A stretch of 7,538 bases of DNA from Bradyrhizobium sp. (GCA_013695565.1 JACDAG010000184.1:1-7538); one strand, 5' to 3'. Counted from the stretch's first letter, positions 1-5,145 are shown. Notes: generated by a model not told the origin, from the sequence alone. Numbers and translations: made by a program.

Positions 1-192
1 GCTGTTCGGGATCACGCGAGGGAATTCCATCGCGCGGTAGCTGCCGGCGCGACGCCCGACATCGGCAGGATTGATGCCTGACGCCTCCAGCCGTACCCGG
101 ACTTCGCCCGGGCCGGCCACCGGTGTCGGCATCTCGCCATAGGTGAGCACCTCGGGCGCAGGGCCCGTACGTTCGTACCAGACTGCTTTCAT
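1..192 (-). CDS. Quinone oxidoreductase-like zinc-type/medium-chain dehydrogenase, N-terminal part
   Basis: Partial gene: its first 64 codons read leftward from an ATG and run off the edge. The protein starts MKAVWYERTGPAPEVLTYGE, and later shows GPGEVRVRLEASGINPADVGRR. This is the N-terminal GroES-like fold of medium-chain dehydrogenases of the NADPH:quinone oxidoreductase (QOR) branch; the GINPADV stretch is typical of these zinc-free enzymes. Known members reduce quinones or enones with NADPH in the cytoplasm. The Rossmann domain lies outside the window, so the cofactor cannot be read. An AGGGG ribosome binding site sits about 8 bases before the ATG. The SDR gene ends 25 bp upstream on the same strand, so the two redox genes are probably one operon. 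The substrate is unknown. Confidence 0.85.
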   Translation of the reverse strand, partial: MKAVWYERTGPAPEVLTYGEMPTPVAGPGEVRVRLEASGINPADVGRRAGSYRAMEFPRVIPNS

Positions 193-217
193 CTAGCGCC
201 CCTATCCGAGAGCGGCA

Positions 218-1000
218 CTAGAGCGTGCCCGGGAACGCACCGCCGTCGAGCAGGATGTTCTGCCCGGTGATGAAGCCGGCCTTGGCGCTGCACAGGAAGG
301 CACAGGCCTCTCCGAACTCTTCAGGGGTGCCGAACCGTCCGGCGGGATTGAGCTTGGCGCGTTCGGCCAGCACTTTCTCCACATCCATTCCGCGCTTCTC
401 CGCTTCGCCTTTTGCCGTGCCGCGCAGCCGATCGGTGTCGAAAGGACCCGGCAGCAGGCCGTTGATGGTCACGTTGTTGATCACAGTCTTGCGCGAGATG
501 CCGGCAACAAAGCCGGTGAGGCCGGCGCGGGCTCCGTTGGAGAGGCCCAATATGTCGATCGGCGACTTCACCGCGGCGGAGGTGATGTTGACGATGCGGC
601 CGAATTTTCGGGCCATCATGCCGTCCACCGTCGCCTTGATCAGTTCGATCGGCGTCAGCATGTTGGCATCGACCGCCTTGATCCAGTCGTCGCGGGTCCA
701 GTTGCGGAAATCACCGGGCGGCGGGCCGCCGGCATTGTTGATCAGGATATCCGGATCGGGACAGGCGCTGAGCGCGGCTTCACGGCCCGCAGGCGTGGTG
801 ATGTCGCCGGCGACTTCCGTCACCGTGACGCCGGGATGGGCCTTGCGGATTTCATCGGCGGTCTTTTTCAGCGCTTCCGCGCCGCGTGCCGTCAAGGTGA
901 CATGGACGCCTTCATTGGCGAGCTGCATCGCGCAGGCGCGGCCCAAACCCTTGCTGGATGCACACACGATGGCGCGGCGGCCTTTGATTCCAAGATCCAC
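218..1000 (-). CDS. Short-chain dehydrogenase/reductase family protein with a non-canonical active site
   Basis: A 260-residue Rossmann-fold protein of classical SDR length, often annotated as 3-oxoacyl-ACP reductase-like. The nucleotide-binding turn is ASSKGLGR (residues 14-21), in place of the usual TGxxxGxG. D66 lies in the GDI segment, NNAG is at 88-91, the catalytic-type Asn is N113, and Ser141 is in NITSAA. The C-terminal GFITGQNILLDGG is typical of the family. The YxxxK catalytic pair is missing: the aligned positions read S154-N-G-A-R158. This resembles the subgroup described in CDD as BKR-like SDR-like, which does not fully match the cofactor and tetrad motifs, so reductase activity is uncertain. 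The start is GTG, chosen because GGGAG lies about 8 bases upstream and the fold begins at once. It is followed 25 bp later by the QOR-like gene, which suggests a joint redox role. Confidence 0.9.
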   Translation of the reverse strand: MDLGIKGRRAIVCASSKGLGRACAMQLANEGVHVTLTARGAEALKKTADEIRKAHPGVTVTEVAGDITTPAGREAALSACPDPDILINNAGGPPPGDFRNWTRDDWIKAVDANMLTPIELIKATVDGMMARKFGRIVNITSAAVKSPIDILGLSNGARAGLTGFVAGISRKTVINNVTINGLLPGPFDTDRLRGTAKGEAEKRGMDVEKVLAERAKLNPAGRFGTPEEFGEACAFLCSAKAGFITGQNILLDGGAFPGTL

Positions 1001-1121
1001 TGTCTCACTCCCGTTATGTCAGGTGATTTTCTTGACTTCGATGGCGACAGTGTAGCCAATCGCAACGAGTATGATAAGTGGCTCCCGCTGCGCCAAATGC
1101 ATATCAGTCTGTCATTGCCTG

Positions 1122-1637
1122 CTAAATTCGCTGCTCTCGCTTCAGCCGATCGATGGTGGCGGTGACGTCAGGCGGCAGCGACCGGAAGCCTTTTTGCCCG
1201 GCGGCAGAAAGCAGCGGCCGCAATTGCGAACCGGTCAGGAATGCCGGCTGGCGATCCAGCGGGACGAGCTGGTCGAAAACCAGCACCAGCGTGATCGCGA
1301 CCATGCCGACCCGCTCGGCGCCAAGCGCGGCGCCGCCGAGGCGGTCGCCGATGCCGGCTTCCGATCCGATGGTGTCGTCGAGCGTCATGCGCGCCAGCTT
1401 TCCGAGCACCATGCCGGCGACCAGGAAAATTCCAAAGCACAGCAGCGAATTCTGCATCAGCGGCGAGCCGAGTTTGCCGCTGAGCTGCGGAGCCAGCAAC
1501 GAGGTGGCCGTCAGGGCGATCGGCATTGCGAACAGATAGGCGAGGATCGTGAGCGCGCTGCGCAACAGGCCGGTGTTGAAGCCGGTGACCACGGCAATCA
1601 ATAACCCGAGATAGACGACGACATCGAAACTGTTCAT
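1122..1637 (-). CDS. cvpA: CvpA family inner-membrane protein
   Basis: A 171-residue protein with about four hydrophobic segments: roughly residues 5-24, 28-48, 62-82 and 103-125. The family hallmark is the motif GDRLGGAALGAERVG after the third segment, matching the DRxxGxxxGxxRG pattern of CvpA (colicin V production) proteins. The C-terminal tail is short, polar and cytoplasmic-looking. Members are inner-membrane proteins linked in enterobacteria to colicin V export and, more generally, to envelope homeostasis; the biochemical activity is not settled. It starts with ATG preceded by AGGGA about 9 bases upstream. In many proteobacteria cvpA lies directly before purF, but here a non-canonical SDR gene follows after 121 bp and no purF is visible. 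The promoter presumably lies in 1638-1746, shared divergently with the broken SDR gene. Confidence 0.85.
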   Translation of the reverse strand: MNSFDVVVYLGLLIAVVTGFNTGLLRSALTILAYLFAMPIALTATSLLAPQLSGKLGSPLMQNSLLCFGIFLVAGMVLGKLARMTLDDTIGSEAGIGDRLGGAALGAERVGMVAITLVLVFDQLVPLDRQPAFLTGSQLRPLLSAAGQKGFRSLPPDVTATIDRLKREQRI

Positions 1638-1746
1638 GGATGAAAATCCCTGCCGGTTCCCGGCGTCGCCACCCAGTCAATGGAACTGGTTTGCGATCGT
1701 TAAAATCGTCGGTATCGATGGGCTCGCTTTATTCAGGGGACTCGTC

Positions 1747-1920
1747 ATGTCCGATCTATTCGACGTCCGTAAAGAAACCATTCTCATCACTGGCGCTTCG
1801 CAGGGCTTGGGACGGTAATTCGCGCGGGTGTTGTCGGCGCAGGGCGCCGCGGCGGTACTGGCGGCGCGCCAGACCGCCAAATGAATAGCCTCGAGCAGGA
1901 AATCCGCGGCAAGGCGGCTC
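1747..1920 (+). pseudogene. Truncated, disrupted SDR gene (N-terminal remnant)
   Basis: After a good ribosome binding site (AGGGGA) and ATG, the frame reads MSDLFDVRKETILITGASQG then LGR, an intact SDR cofactor motif TGASQGLG. It then meets TAA at 1816-1818, where a CAA (Gln) codon is expected (GLGRQFAR in homologues), so this is probably a C-to-T nonsense change. The same frame continues FARVLSAQGAAAVLAARQTAK to a TGA at 1882-1884. Reading on after supplying one missing base near 1882 gives LNSLEQEIRGKAA, the expected continuation of an SDR. Similarity stops near 1920, just before the end of the convergent Abi gene at 1932. About 80% of the expected 250-residue enzyme is absent from the window. 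The gene was probably cut by the arrival of the neighbouring defence cassette or by a linked deletion. Confidence 0.85.
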
Positions 1921-1931
1921 GAAGTCGTCTA

Positions 1932-2837
1932 TTACCTTTTTGGCCTCTCGTTGTGGGTCTCAATCAGGAAGACCGCGAGGGTCGATGCCGCTCCGACGGC
2001 CAATTTTGCGTGTCGCGTACCCAATCCCATTGAGCCGGCTGCCTTGCCATGGCCCGTTCCATAGTGGTTGCGGAGTTCGGCAATACCCTGAGCAACTGTC
2101 GTGAGATTGTTGAGTAGTCGCCTGATGATTTCCGATGCCTTGGCCTGATCAGAAATATTGTCCGGTGAGAGCTGCAATTCCTTGACGGTCAGCTTCATCA
2201 ATTCGGGAAGGTCGGCGGACCGCGAAAACTGTATTTCCCGCGTGGATAAAATCGTTTTGCAACAAGACTCAAGGAGCTCCTTGGCTGTACCTATGGCGAG
2301 GGCTGGATCGTTCGACGTGGCCGCTTCCATCCGTGTAATCTGCTGAGCAATATATCCAGGGTCCGTGGATCCGAATGTTTCTCGGGCAGCGGCAATACCG
2401 GGGGCGTGAGCGATCCCCACGTTGCGGCCTACAAAGACCGGCCTGCCGGACATGCGGGTTTTCTCGACGATCTGATAGCCGTCGTTTTGCAGATAGAGAT
2501 TATATAGCTGGCAAATGCGCTCGGCTTCGGCAGAATCGGGCCTCGCCACAGGGTGAATGGTCTCGCAGAGAAAAGCTAGAAGCGCGTCATCATCGCCGTT
2601 CATGAGATTGAAGCGCGGGTCGTAGAAGATCCACGTGAGATCCCAGTCATCATTGTTGACGCCATGTTGCCAGATATCGCCGGCGGCATCCTTAAATCGG
2701 CCGTCGGTGGAGGGAAGGGTACTAAGATTGTAAAGTCGTGAGAGGAATTCAATCTCCTCAAGGCGGCCGCTCCAATTGAGATTTTCCACGGCGATCGCAT
2801 CGACAATATCGCGACGTGTGATCTGGGAAATGGTCAT
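1932..2837 (-). CDS. Abortive infection (AbiJ-type) protein with C-terminal HEPN-like domain
   Basis: A 301-residue soluble protein. Residues about 20-135 (WSGRLEEIEFLSRLYNLS, KDAAGDIWQH, FYDPRFNL, ending at SGRPVF) resemble an N-terminal domain found fused to AbiJ-like proteins. Residues about 155-297 match the abortive-infection C-terminal region: TAKELLESCCKTIL, then LRNHYGTGHGK, then KLAVGAASTLAVFLIET. R256-N-H-Y-G-T-G-H263 fits the HEPN ribonuclease motif R-x(4-6)-H with a polar residue after Arg. Known HEPN effectors cleave RNA to halt phage infection; activity here is inferred. The ATG lies 34 bp after the antitoxin stop with only a weak GAG-type ribosome binding site, so co-transcription with the toxin-antitoxin pair is likely. 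Base composition is visibly more AT-rich than the surroundings, fitting horizontal acquisition. It converges on the broken SDR gene. Confidence 0.82.
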   Translation of the reverse strand: MTISQITRRDIVDAIAVENLNWSGRLEEIEFLSRLYNLSTLPSTDGRFKDAAGDIWQHGVNNDDWDLTWIFYDPRFNLMNGDDDALLAFLCETIHPVARPDSAEAERICQLYNLYLQNDGYQIVEKTRMSGRPVFVGRNVGIAHAPGIAAARETFGSTDPGYIAQQITRMEAATSNDPALAIGTAKELLESCCKTILSTREIQFSRSADLPELMKLTVKELQLSPDNISDQAKASEIIRRLLNNLTTVAQGIAELRNHYGTGHGKAAGSMGLGTRHAKLAVGAASTLAVFLIETHNERPKR

Positions 2838-2871
2838 TCTAAGTCTCGGGTTCTAATCCGCACGGGCTCAT

Positions 2872-3216
2872 TCACGCCGCCGGGATAAAAGTAATACGTC
2901 CGGCCGCGCCACGCTTACGATGAGGTCGGACGGTAATTTCCACATCCTGGTCGAATGCGGTTAGCATGCGTAGCAGCTTCTCAACCGACACCGCGCGGAA
3001 ATGACCGCGCAACAGCTTGGACAAGTCGGGCTGCTTGATTGCGAGCAGTTTCCCGGCCGCGGTCTGGGTGAGGTCTCGCTCGGCAATCAGCCTCTTGAGT
3101 TGCACCACCAGCACGGCCTTGAGCTGGTGCTCTTCAGCATGGGGCAAGCCGAGATCGGCAAATACGTTGCCGGTCCCGACTTCGTGGGCGGGCAATTTTT
3201 TCCTGGTGCTCATCAT
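2872..3216 (-). CDS. XRE-family HTH antitoxin (HigA-like)
   Basis: A 114-residue protein with a central helix-turn-helix: about residues 32-88, with ERDLTQTAAGKLLAIKQPDL then SKLLRGHFRAVSVEKLLRML. This is the pattern of HTH_37/HigA2-type antitoxins, which bind and neutralise their toxin and repress their own promoter. The N-terminal 30 residues are polar and probably wrap the toxin, and the basic tail RPHRKRGAAGR could touch DNA. Two ATG codons stand in tandem; the first overlaps the toxin stop as ATGA (3213-3216). A strong AAGGGAG site lies about 6 bases upstream within the toxin gene. Order toxin-antitoxin and overlap are typical of HigBA/Gp49 systems. The likely target is the near-palindrome at 3590-3607. 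Confidence 0.88.
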   Translation of the reverse strand: MMSTRKKLPAHEVGTGNVFADLGLPHAEEHQLKAVLVVQLKRLIAERDLTQTAAGKLLAIKQPDLSKLLRGHFRAVSVEKLLRMLTAFDQDVEITVRPHRKRGAAGRITFIPAA

Positions 3217-3545
3217 CGAACTCCCTTGGTTGCTTTGTGGATGGTCTCGGCGTCGCGCAGGCGCTGCTTGACCAGGTCCATGTGCCGTTGCGGAGTTGCT
3301 ATTCCGCTTGTCGACTTTTTCTGGAACGCGTGCAGGACGTACAGGACGCCCTCAAGACGCACCGTGTAGACGTCCCGATAGGTATCGCCGTCAAAGTTGT
3401 CGCGAATCTCCAGCACCCCGCTCAGGCCTTTTAGGGGCTTGGCGCTGTGCGGATGGTCTCCAAGCTGCGCTTCAAAAAGAGCTTGGCCGATCTCGCTGCG
3501 AACGGGTGCAGGAAAGCCCTGCAGGTCCTTTCGGCTGGCGCCCAC
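3213..3545 (-). CDS. HigB/RelE-type toxin of the phage Gp49-like family
   Basis: Within the frame, GASRKDLQGFPAPVRSEIGQ, AKPLKGLSGVLEIRD, DTYRDVYTVR, and VLYVLHAFQKKSTSGIATP match the Gp49-like branch of the RelE/HigB superfamily, ribosome-associated mRNA interferases that cut translated mRNA. The coordinates start at a GTG (110 residues), but this start is doubtful. It has no ribosome binding site and omits the first beta strand. The same frame is open upstream to a stop at 3585-3587 and reads LKDLLRTIKPTVFV before the GTG, and family members normally begin just before the KPxVF-type segment. The codon in the expected place is ACG (3564-3566), with AAGGA ten bases upstream, so an ATG has probably become ACG. 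The toxin may therefore be poorly made or start at a non-AUG codon. The stop overlaps the antitoxin start by 4 bp. Confidence 0.82.
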   Translation of the reverse strand: MGASRKDLQGFPAPVRSEIGQALFEAQLGDHPHSAKPLKGLSGVLEIRDNFDGDTYRDVYTVRLEGVLYVLHAFQKKSTSGIATPQRHMDLVKQRLRDAETIHKATKGVR

Positions 3546-3589
3546 GAAAACCGTGGGCTTGATCGTGCGGAGTAAATCCTTCAGCTACT

Positions 3590-3619
3590 TATAGTGATAT
3601 ACCTATAATCATCTGTCAA
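3590..3619 (-). promoter_or_regulatory. Promoter and probable operator of the toxin-antitoxin-Abi operon
   Basis: On the minus strand a consensus -35 box TTGACA (3619-3614) is followed after 17 bases by CACTAT (3596-3591), a weak -10 candidate. Overlapping the -10 region is TATAGGTATATCACTATA (3607-3590), an 18-bp imperfect palindrome in which 7 of 9 half-site pairs match, with perfect TATAG/CTATA arms. This is where an HTH antitoxin would autoregulate. If the -10 is right, transcription starts near 3584, leaving AAGGA at 3581-3577 almost at the mRNA 5' end. The boxes were read by eye. Confidence 0.6.
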
Positions 3620-3737
3620 GGGTTTCTGCATGGATGGATTGGGCCGTTCGCGAAACCCATCACCGTGTGTCAGGCAAAGGATTGGTATCGCGACGGCTTT
3701 ACCCAGCCTACGCTTTACTTTTTGAAAGGGTGAGGCT

Positions 3738-4145
3738 GTGTCGGGCGAACGCAATCTTGCAACCTTGTTGCAGAACATGAAGCCGGAGATGCACGACGGC
3801 GTCTTCGTCTTTTGCAGCATCCCGGCAGATCAAGAGATTCCTGCTGCGCTCAAGCCGGTGCACATATTCCGCGAACGGGAAGGAACGACGCTCGTCGTGC
3901 GGCGTGAGGAGGCCGAAGGCGCAGCCTTGTCCTGTCAATTTGCATCGCGCCTGATCACGCTGACCGTTCATTCCTCGCTCGAAGCGGTAGGCTTTTTAGC
4001 AGCCATCACCGGTCGGCTGGCGGAAGCCGGCATCAGTGTGAATGCCGTGTCGGCTTTCCACCACGATCATTTGTTCGTGCCCGAGCACAGGGCCGATGAA
4101 GCGCTGCGTCTTCTGAAAAGTATGTCTGGGCTGGACGCGAAGTGA
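3738..4145 (+). CDS. ACT domain-containing protein (ACT_3/DUF2241-like)
   Basis: A 135-residue cytoplasmic protein. The first half (MHDGVFVFCSIPADQ, then HIFREREGTTLVVRREEAEG) and the second half (CQFASRLITLTVHSSLEAVG, FLAAITGRLAEAGISVNAVS, AFHHDHLFVPEHRADEALRL) match the small two-module ACT proteins of the ACT_3 type. Especially typical are the VHSSLEAVG and HDHLFVP blocks. ACT domains bind amino acids or other small ligands; the ligand and partner of this family are not established, so a regulatory role is only inferred. It starts at GTG, supported by AAGGGTGAGG about 4 bases upstream. It stands alone on the plus strand, diverging from the toxin operon across about 120 bp and converging on the HEPN/MNT module. 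Its codon use fits the host, so it is probably native. Confidence 0.85.
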   Translation: MSGERNLATLLQNMKPEMHDGVFVFCSIPADQEIPAALKPVHIFREREGTTLVVRREEAEGAALSCQFASRLITLTVHSSLEAVGFLAAITGRLAEAGISVNAVSAFHHDHLFVPEHRADEALRLLKSMSGLDAK

Positions 4146-4153
4146 TTGGTGCG

Positions 4154-4229
4154 GTAGCCCGGATGAGCGAAGCGACATCCGGCATCATTTTGCCAGTGTC
4201 CCGCATATCGCTTCACTCATGCGGGCTAC
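4154..4229. repeat. Inverted pair of a dispersed palindromic repeat (BIME/REP-like)
   Basis: Two copies of a roughly 29-bp element face each other just after the ACT gene. Copy one (4154-4182) begins GTAGCCCGGATGAGCGAAG. Copy two (4200-4229), read on the minus strand, begins GTAGCCCGCATGAGTGAAG. Each is itself a hairpin: CCGGATG/CATCCGG and CCCGCAT/ATGCGGG with 10-12-base loops. A degenerate third copy sits at 5083-5109. Such elements are common between genes in Bradyrhizobium-type genomes (recollection, not searched). It could help end transcription of the ACT gene, though no T-run follows. A further hairpin, TCGCCGG/CCGGCGA with a 5-base loop, lies at 4234-4252. Confidence 0.8.
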
Positions 4230-4280
4230 TCGCTCGCCGGGGGAACCGGCGACAGCGGCGGCTCTATCAGCCGGTGGGCA

Positions 4281-4309
4281 GCAGCGGCTACAATCCGACG
4301 GGACGGTAA
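4281..4309 (+). repeat. Direct repeat flanking the HEPN/MNT module, left copy
   Basis: The core GCGGCTACAATCCGACGGG is followed by ACGGTAA. It matches the right copy at 5041-5069 in 26 of 29 positions by hand alignment, in the same orientation and 760 bp away. The DNA between the copies holds only the mntA/hepT-like pair and its promoter. The repeat may mark the ends of an acquired unit or be a dispersed intergenic repeat that hosted recombination. Confidence 0.75.
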
Positions 4310-4352
4310 AGCCGCCGTCCACGTCATTGCGGGCTTGAACCGGCAATCCATC

Positions 4353-4693
4353 CTACGTGTGCTTAAGCTCCTGATCGATGGCGGCCCGTAGCAGCGGCAG
4401 ATCCTCGCGCAGGGTCTTCCACACGCGGCGTGGTGTCACGTCTTCATAGTTGTGCCGATAGAAATTGCCTGCCGCGGCCATTTCCCGCCAAGGAATCTCG
4501 ACATGTCGCGCCTTCAATTCGTCCGACAGTCGCCGCGAGGCCTCGGAGATAATCTCAAGGCTCCGTATAACGGCGTAGAGCGCTGGAGATCGTCGCGCAA
4601 GCTCTCGTAACTTTGGCCCCCGGCGAATTGTTCGGCGAGGTCGATATGACGGAGCATGTCGCGGAGCGCGCCACTTTCTTTCTCAGAAAGCAT
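4353..4693 (-). pseudogene. hepT: Frameshifted HepT-like HEPN (DUF86) toxin
   Basis: From ATG at 4693 the frame reads MLSEKESGALRDMLRHIDLA, then EQFAGGQSYESLRDDLQ. It then goes out of phase, and without correction ends at a stop about 20 codons later. Supplying one base near 4585 restores ALYAVIRSLEIISEASRRL, then IPWREMAAAGNFYRHNYEDV and WKTLREDLPLLRAAIDQELK, ending TAG at 4353-4355. The total of 341 nt is one short of 114 codons. This is the HepT/DUF86 fold: an alpha-helical HEPN RNase toxin whose Tyr in the motif is AMPylated by MntA in studied systems. The motif here is G-NFYR-H-N-Y; the usual Arg of R-x4-H-x-Y is Gly, while His and Tyr remain. The start overlaps the mntA-like gene by 11 bp. 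Either the toxin is inactivated or one base was missed in sequencing. Confidence 0.85.
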
Positions 4694-4979
4694 ATAACGT
4701 ATCGCGCGCCGCCGGCGCGCGTAAATGGGGTTTGAGCCCGTCCCGATCGATCACGTCGACCGGTCCGTCGAACAGGCTGGCGACAAACTCTTTCAGGCGG
4801 ATATACTCGTAGATCGTCCCTTCGTCACCAGGCTCGAATTCCACAAGGATGTCGATATCGCTGTCGGGACGGTCGTCACCGCGCGCGACAGAACCAAACA
4901 GCGCGGCATGGGCAACGCCTTGCGCCCGCAAGTCAGCCTCACGCTCCCTAAGCTTCGCTATGATCTCGTCGCGTTTCAT
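4683..4979 (-). CDS. mntA: MntA-like minimal nucleotidyltransferase antitoxin
   Basis: A 98-residue protein with the polymerase-beta-like nucleotidyltransferase signature: G29-S30 followed by ARGDDRPDSDIDILVEF, giving the paired aspartates D41 and D43, and a third acidic residue at D75 in PVDVID. This size and motif set define the MNT antitoxins of HEPN/MNT pairs. In characterised systems these transfer AMP onto a Tyr of the HEPN toxin to silence it. All catalytic residues seen are intact. I choose the ATG at 4977-4979; a longer frame upstream runs through the promoter and repeat and looks non-coding. No Shine-Dalgarno is visible, and a TATAAA box ends 6 bases before the ATG, so a leaderless mRNA is likely. 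It overlaps the broken toxin gene by 11 bp. Confidence 0.88.
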   Translation of the reverse strand: MKRDEIIAKLREREADLRAQGVAHAALFGSVARGDDRPDSDIDILVEFEPGDEGTIYEYIRLKEFVASLFDGPVDVIDRDGLKPHLRAPAARDTLYAF

Positions 4980-4985
4980 AATGTA

Positions 4986-5015
4986 TTTATAGCACAAAAC
5001 CCCCTGATTTGTCAG
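4986..5015 (-). promoter_or_regulatory. Promoter of the mntA/hepT-like module (probably leaderless)
   Basis: Minus strand: CTGACA (5015-5010), an 18-base spacer, then TATAAA (4991-4986); shifting by one base gives CTATAA with 17. Only six bases separate the -10 box from the ATG at 4979, so transcription would begin at or next to the start codon. The stretch is AT-rich against a GC-rich surround. Confidence 0.6.
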
Positions 5016-5040
5016 AGGACTCCGAGAGTCGCGCCGCGCA

Positions 5041-5069
5041 GCGGCGGCTACAATCCGACGGGGCGCTAA
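5041..5069 (+). repeat. Direct repeat flanking the HEPN/MNT module, right copy
   Basis: Right-hand partner of the repeat at 4281-4309, with the core GCGGCTACAATCCGACGGG followed by GCGCTAA. It differs at three positions: third base, and two near the right end. It lies immediately upstream of the mntA-like promoter and is followed 13 bp later by a degenerate copy of the GTAGCCCGGATGAG element. Confidence 0.75.
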
Positions 5070-5082
5070 CGGCATCGAGCGC

Positions 5083-5145
5083 GTAGTCCGCATGAGCGCA
5101 ACGCCATGCAGCGCATGGCATTAAGGTATTCGGATACCGAATACC
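5083..5145. repeat. Degenerate dispersed repeat and two tandem perfect hairpins
   Basis: A diverged copy of the intergenic element begins GTAGTCCGCATGAGCGCAA (5083). It runs into a perfect hairpin GCCATGC-AGC-GCATGGC (5103-5119). Five bases later is a 21-bp perfect inverted repeat with arms GGTATTCGG and CCGAATACC around ATA (5125-5145). The second could be a dimeric regulator operator or a REP-type hairpin; nothing in the window says which regulator. The rest of the spacer to 5194 shows no gene I can support. Confidence 0.75.

Noticed and set aside
225..1055. Plus-strand open frame antisense to the SDR gene
   Set aside because: Shadow of the SDR coding sequence: Ser/Pro/Arg-rich product with no recognisable domain and no ribosome binding site.
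2375..2605. Plus-strand frames inside the Abi gene
   Set aside because: No ribosome binding sites or recognisable domains; explained by the Abi gene on the minus strand.
4154..4252. CRISPR array
   Set aside because: The repeats are inverted and irregularly spaced, only two or three copies, and no cas genes are present.
4980..5093. Longer N-terminus for the MNT antitoxin, starting near 5093
   Set aside because: The extension reads through the 29-bp repeat and the AT-rich promoter and is Arg/Ser-rich; homologues start close to MKRDEIIAKL.
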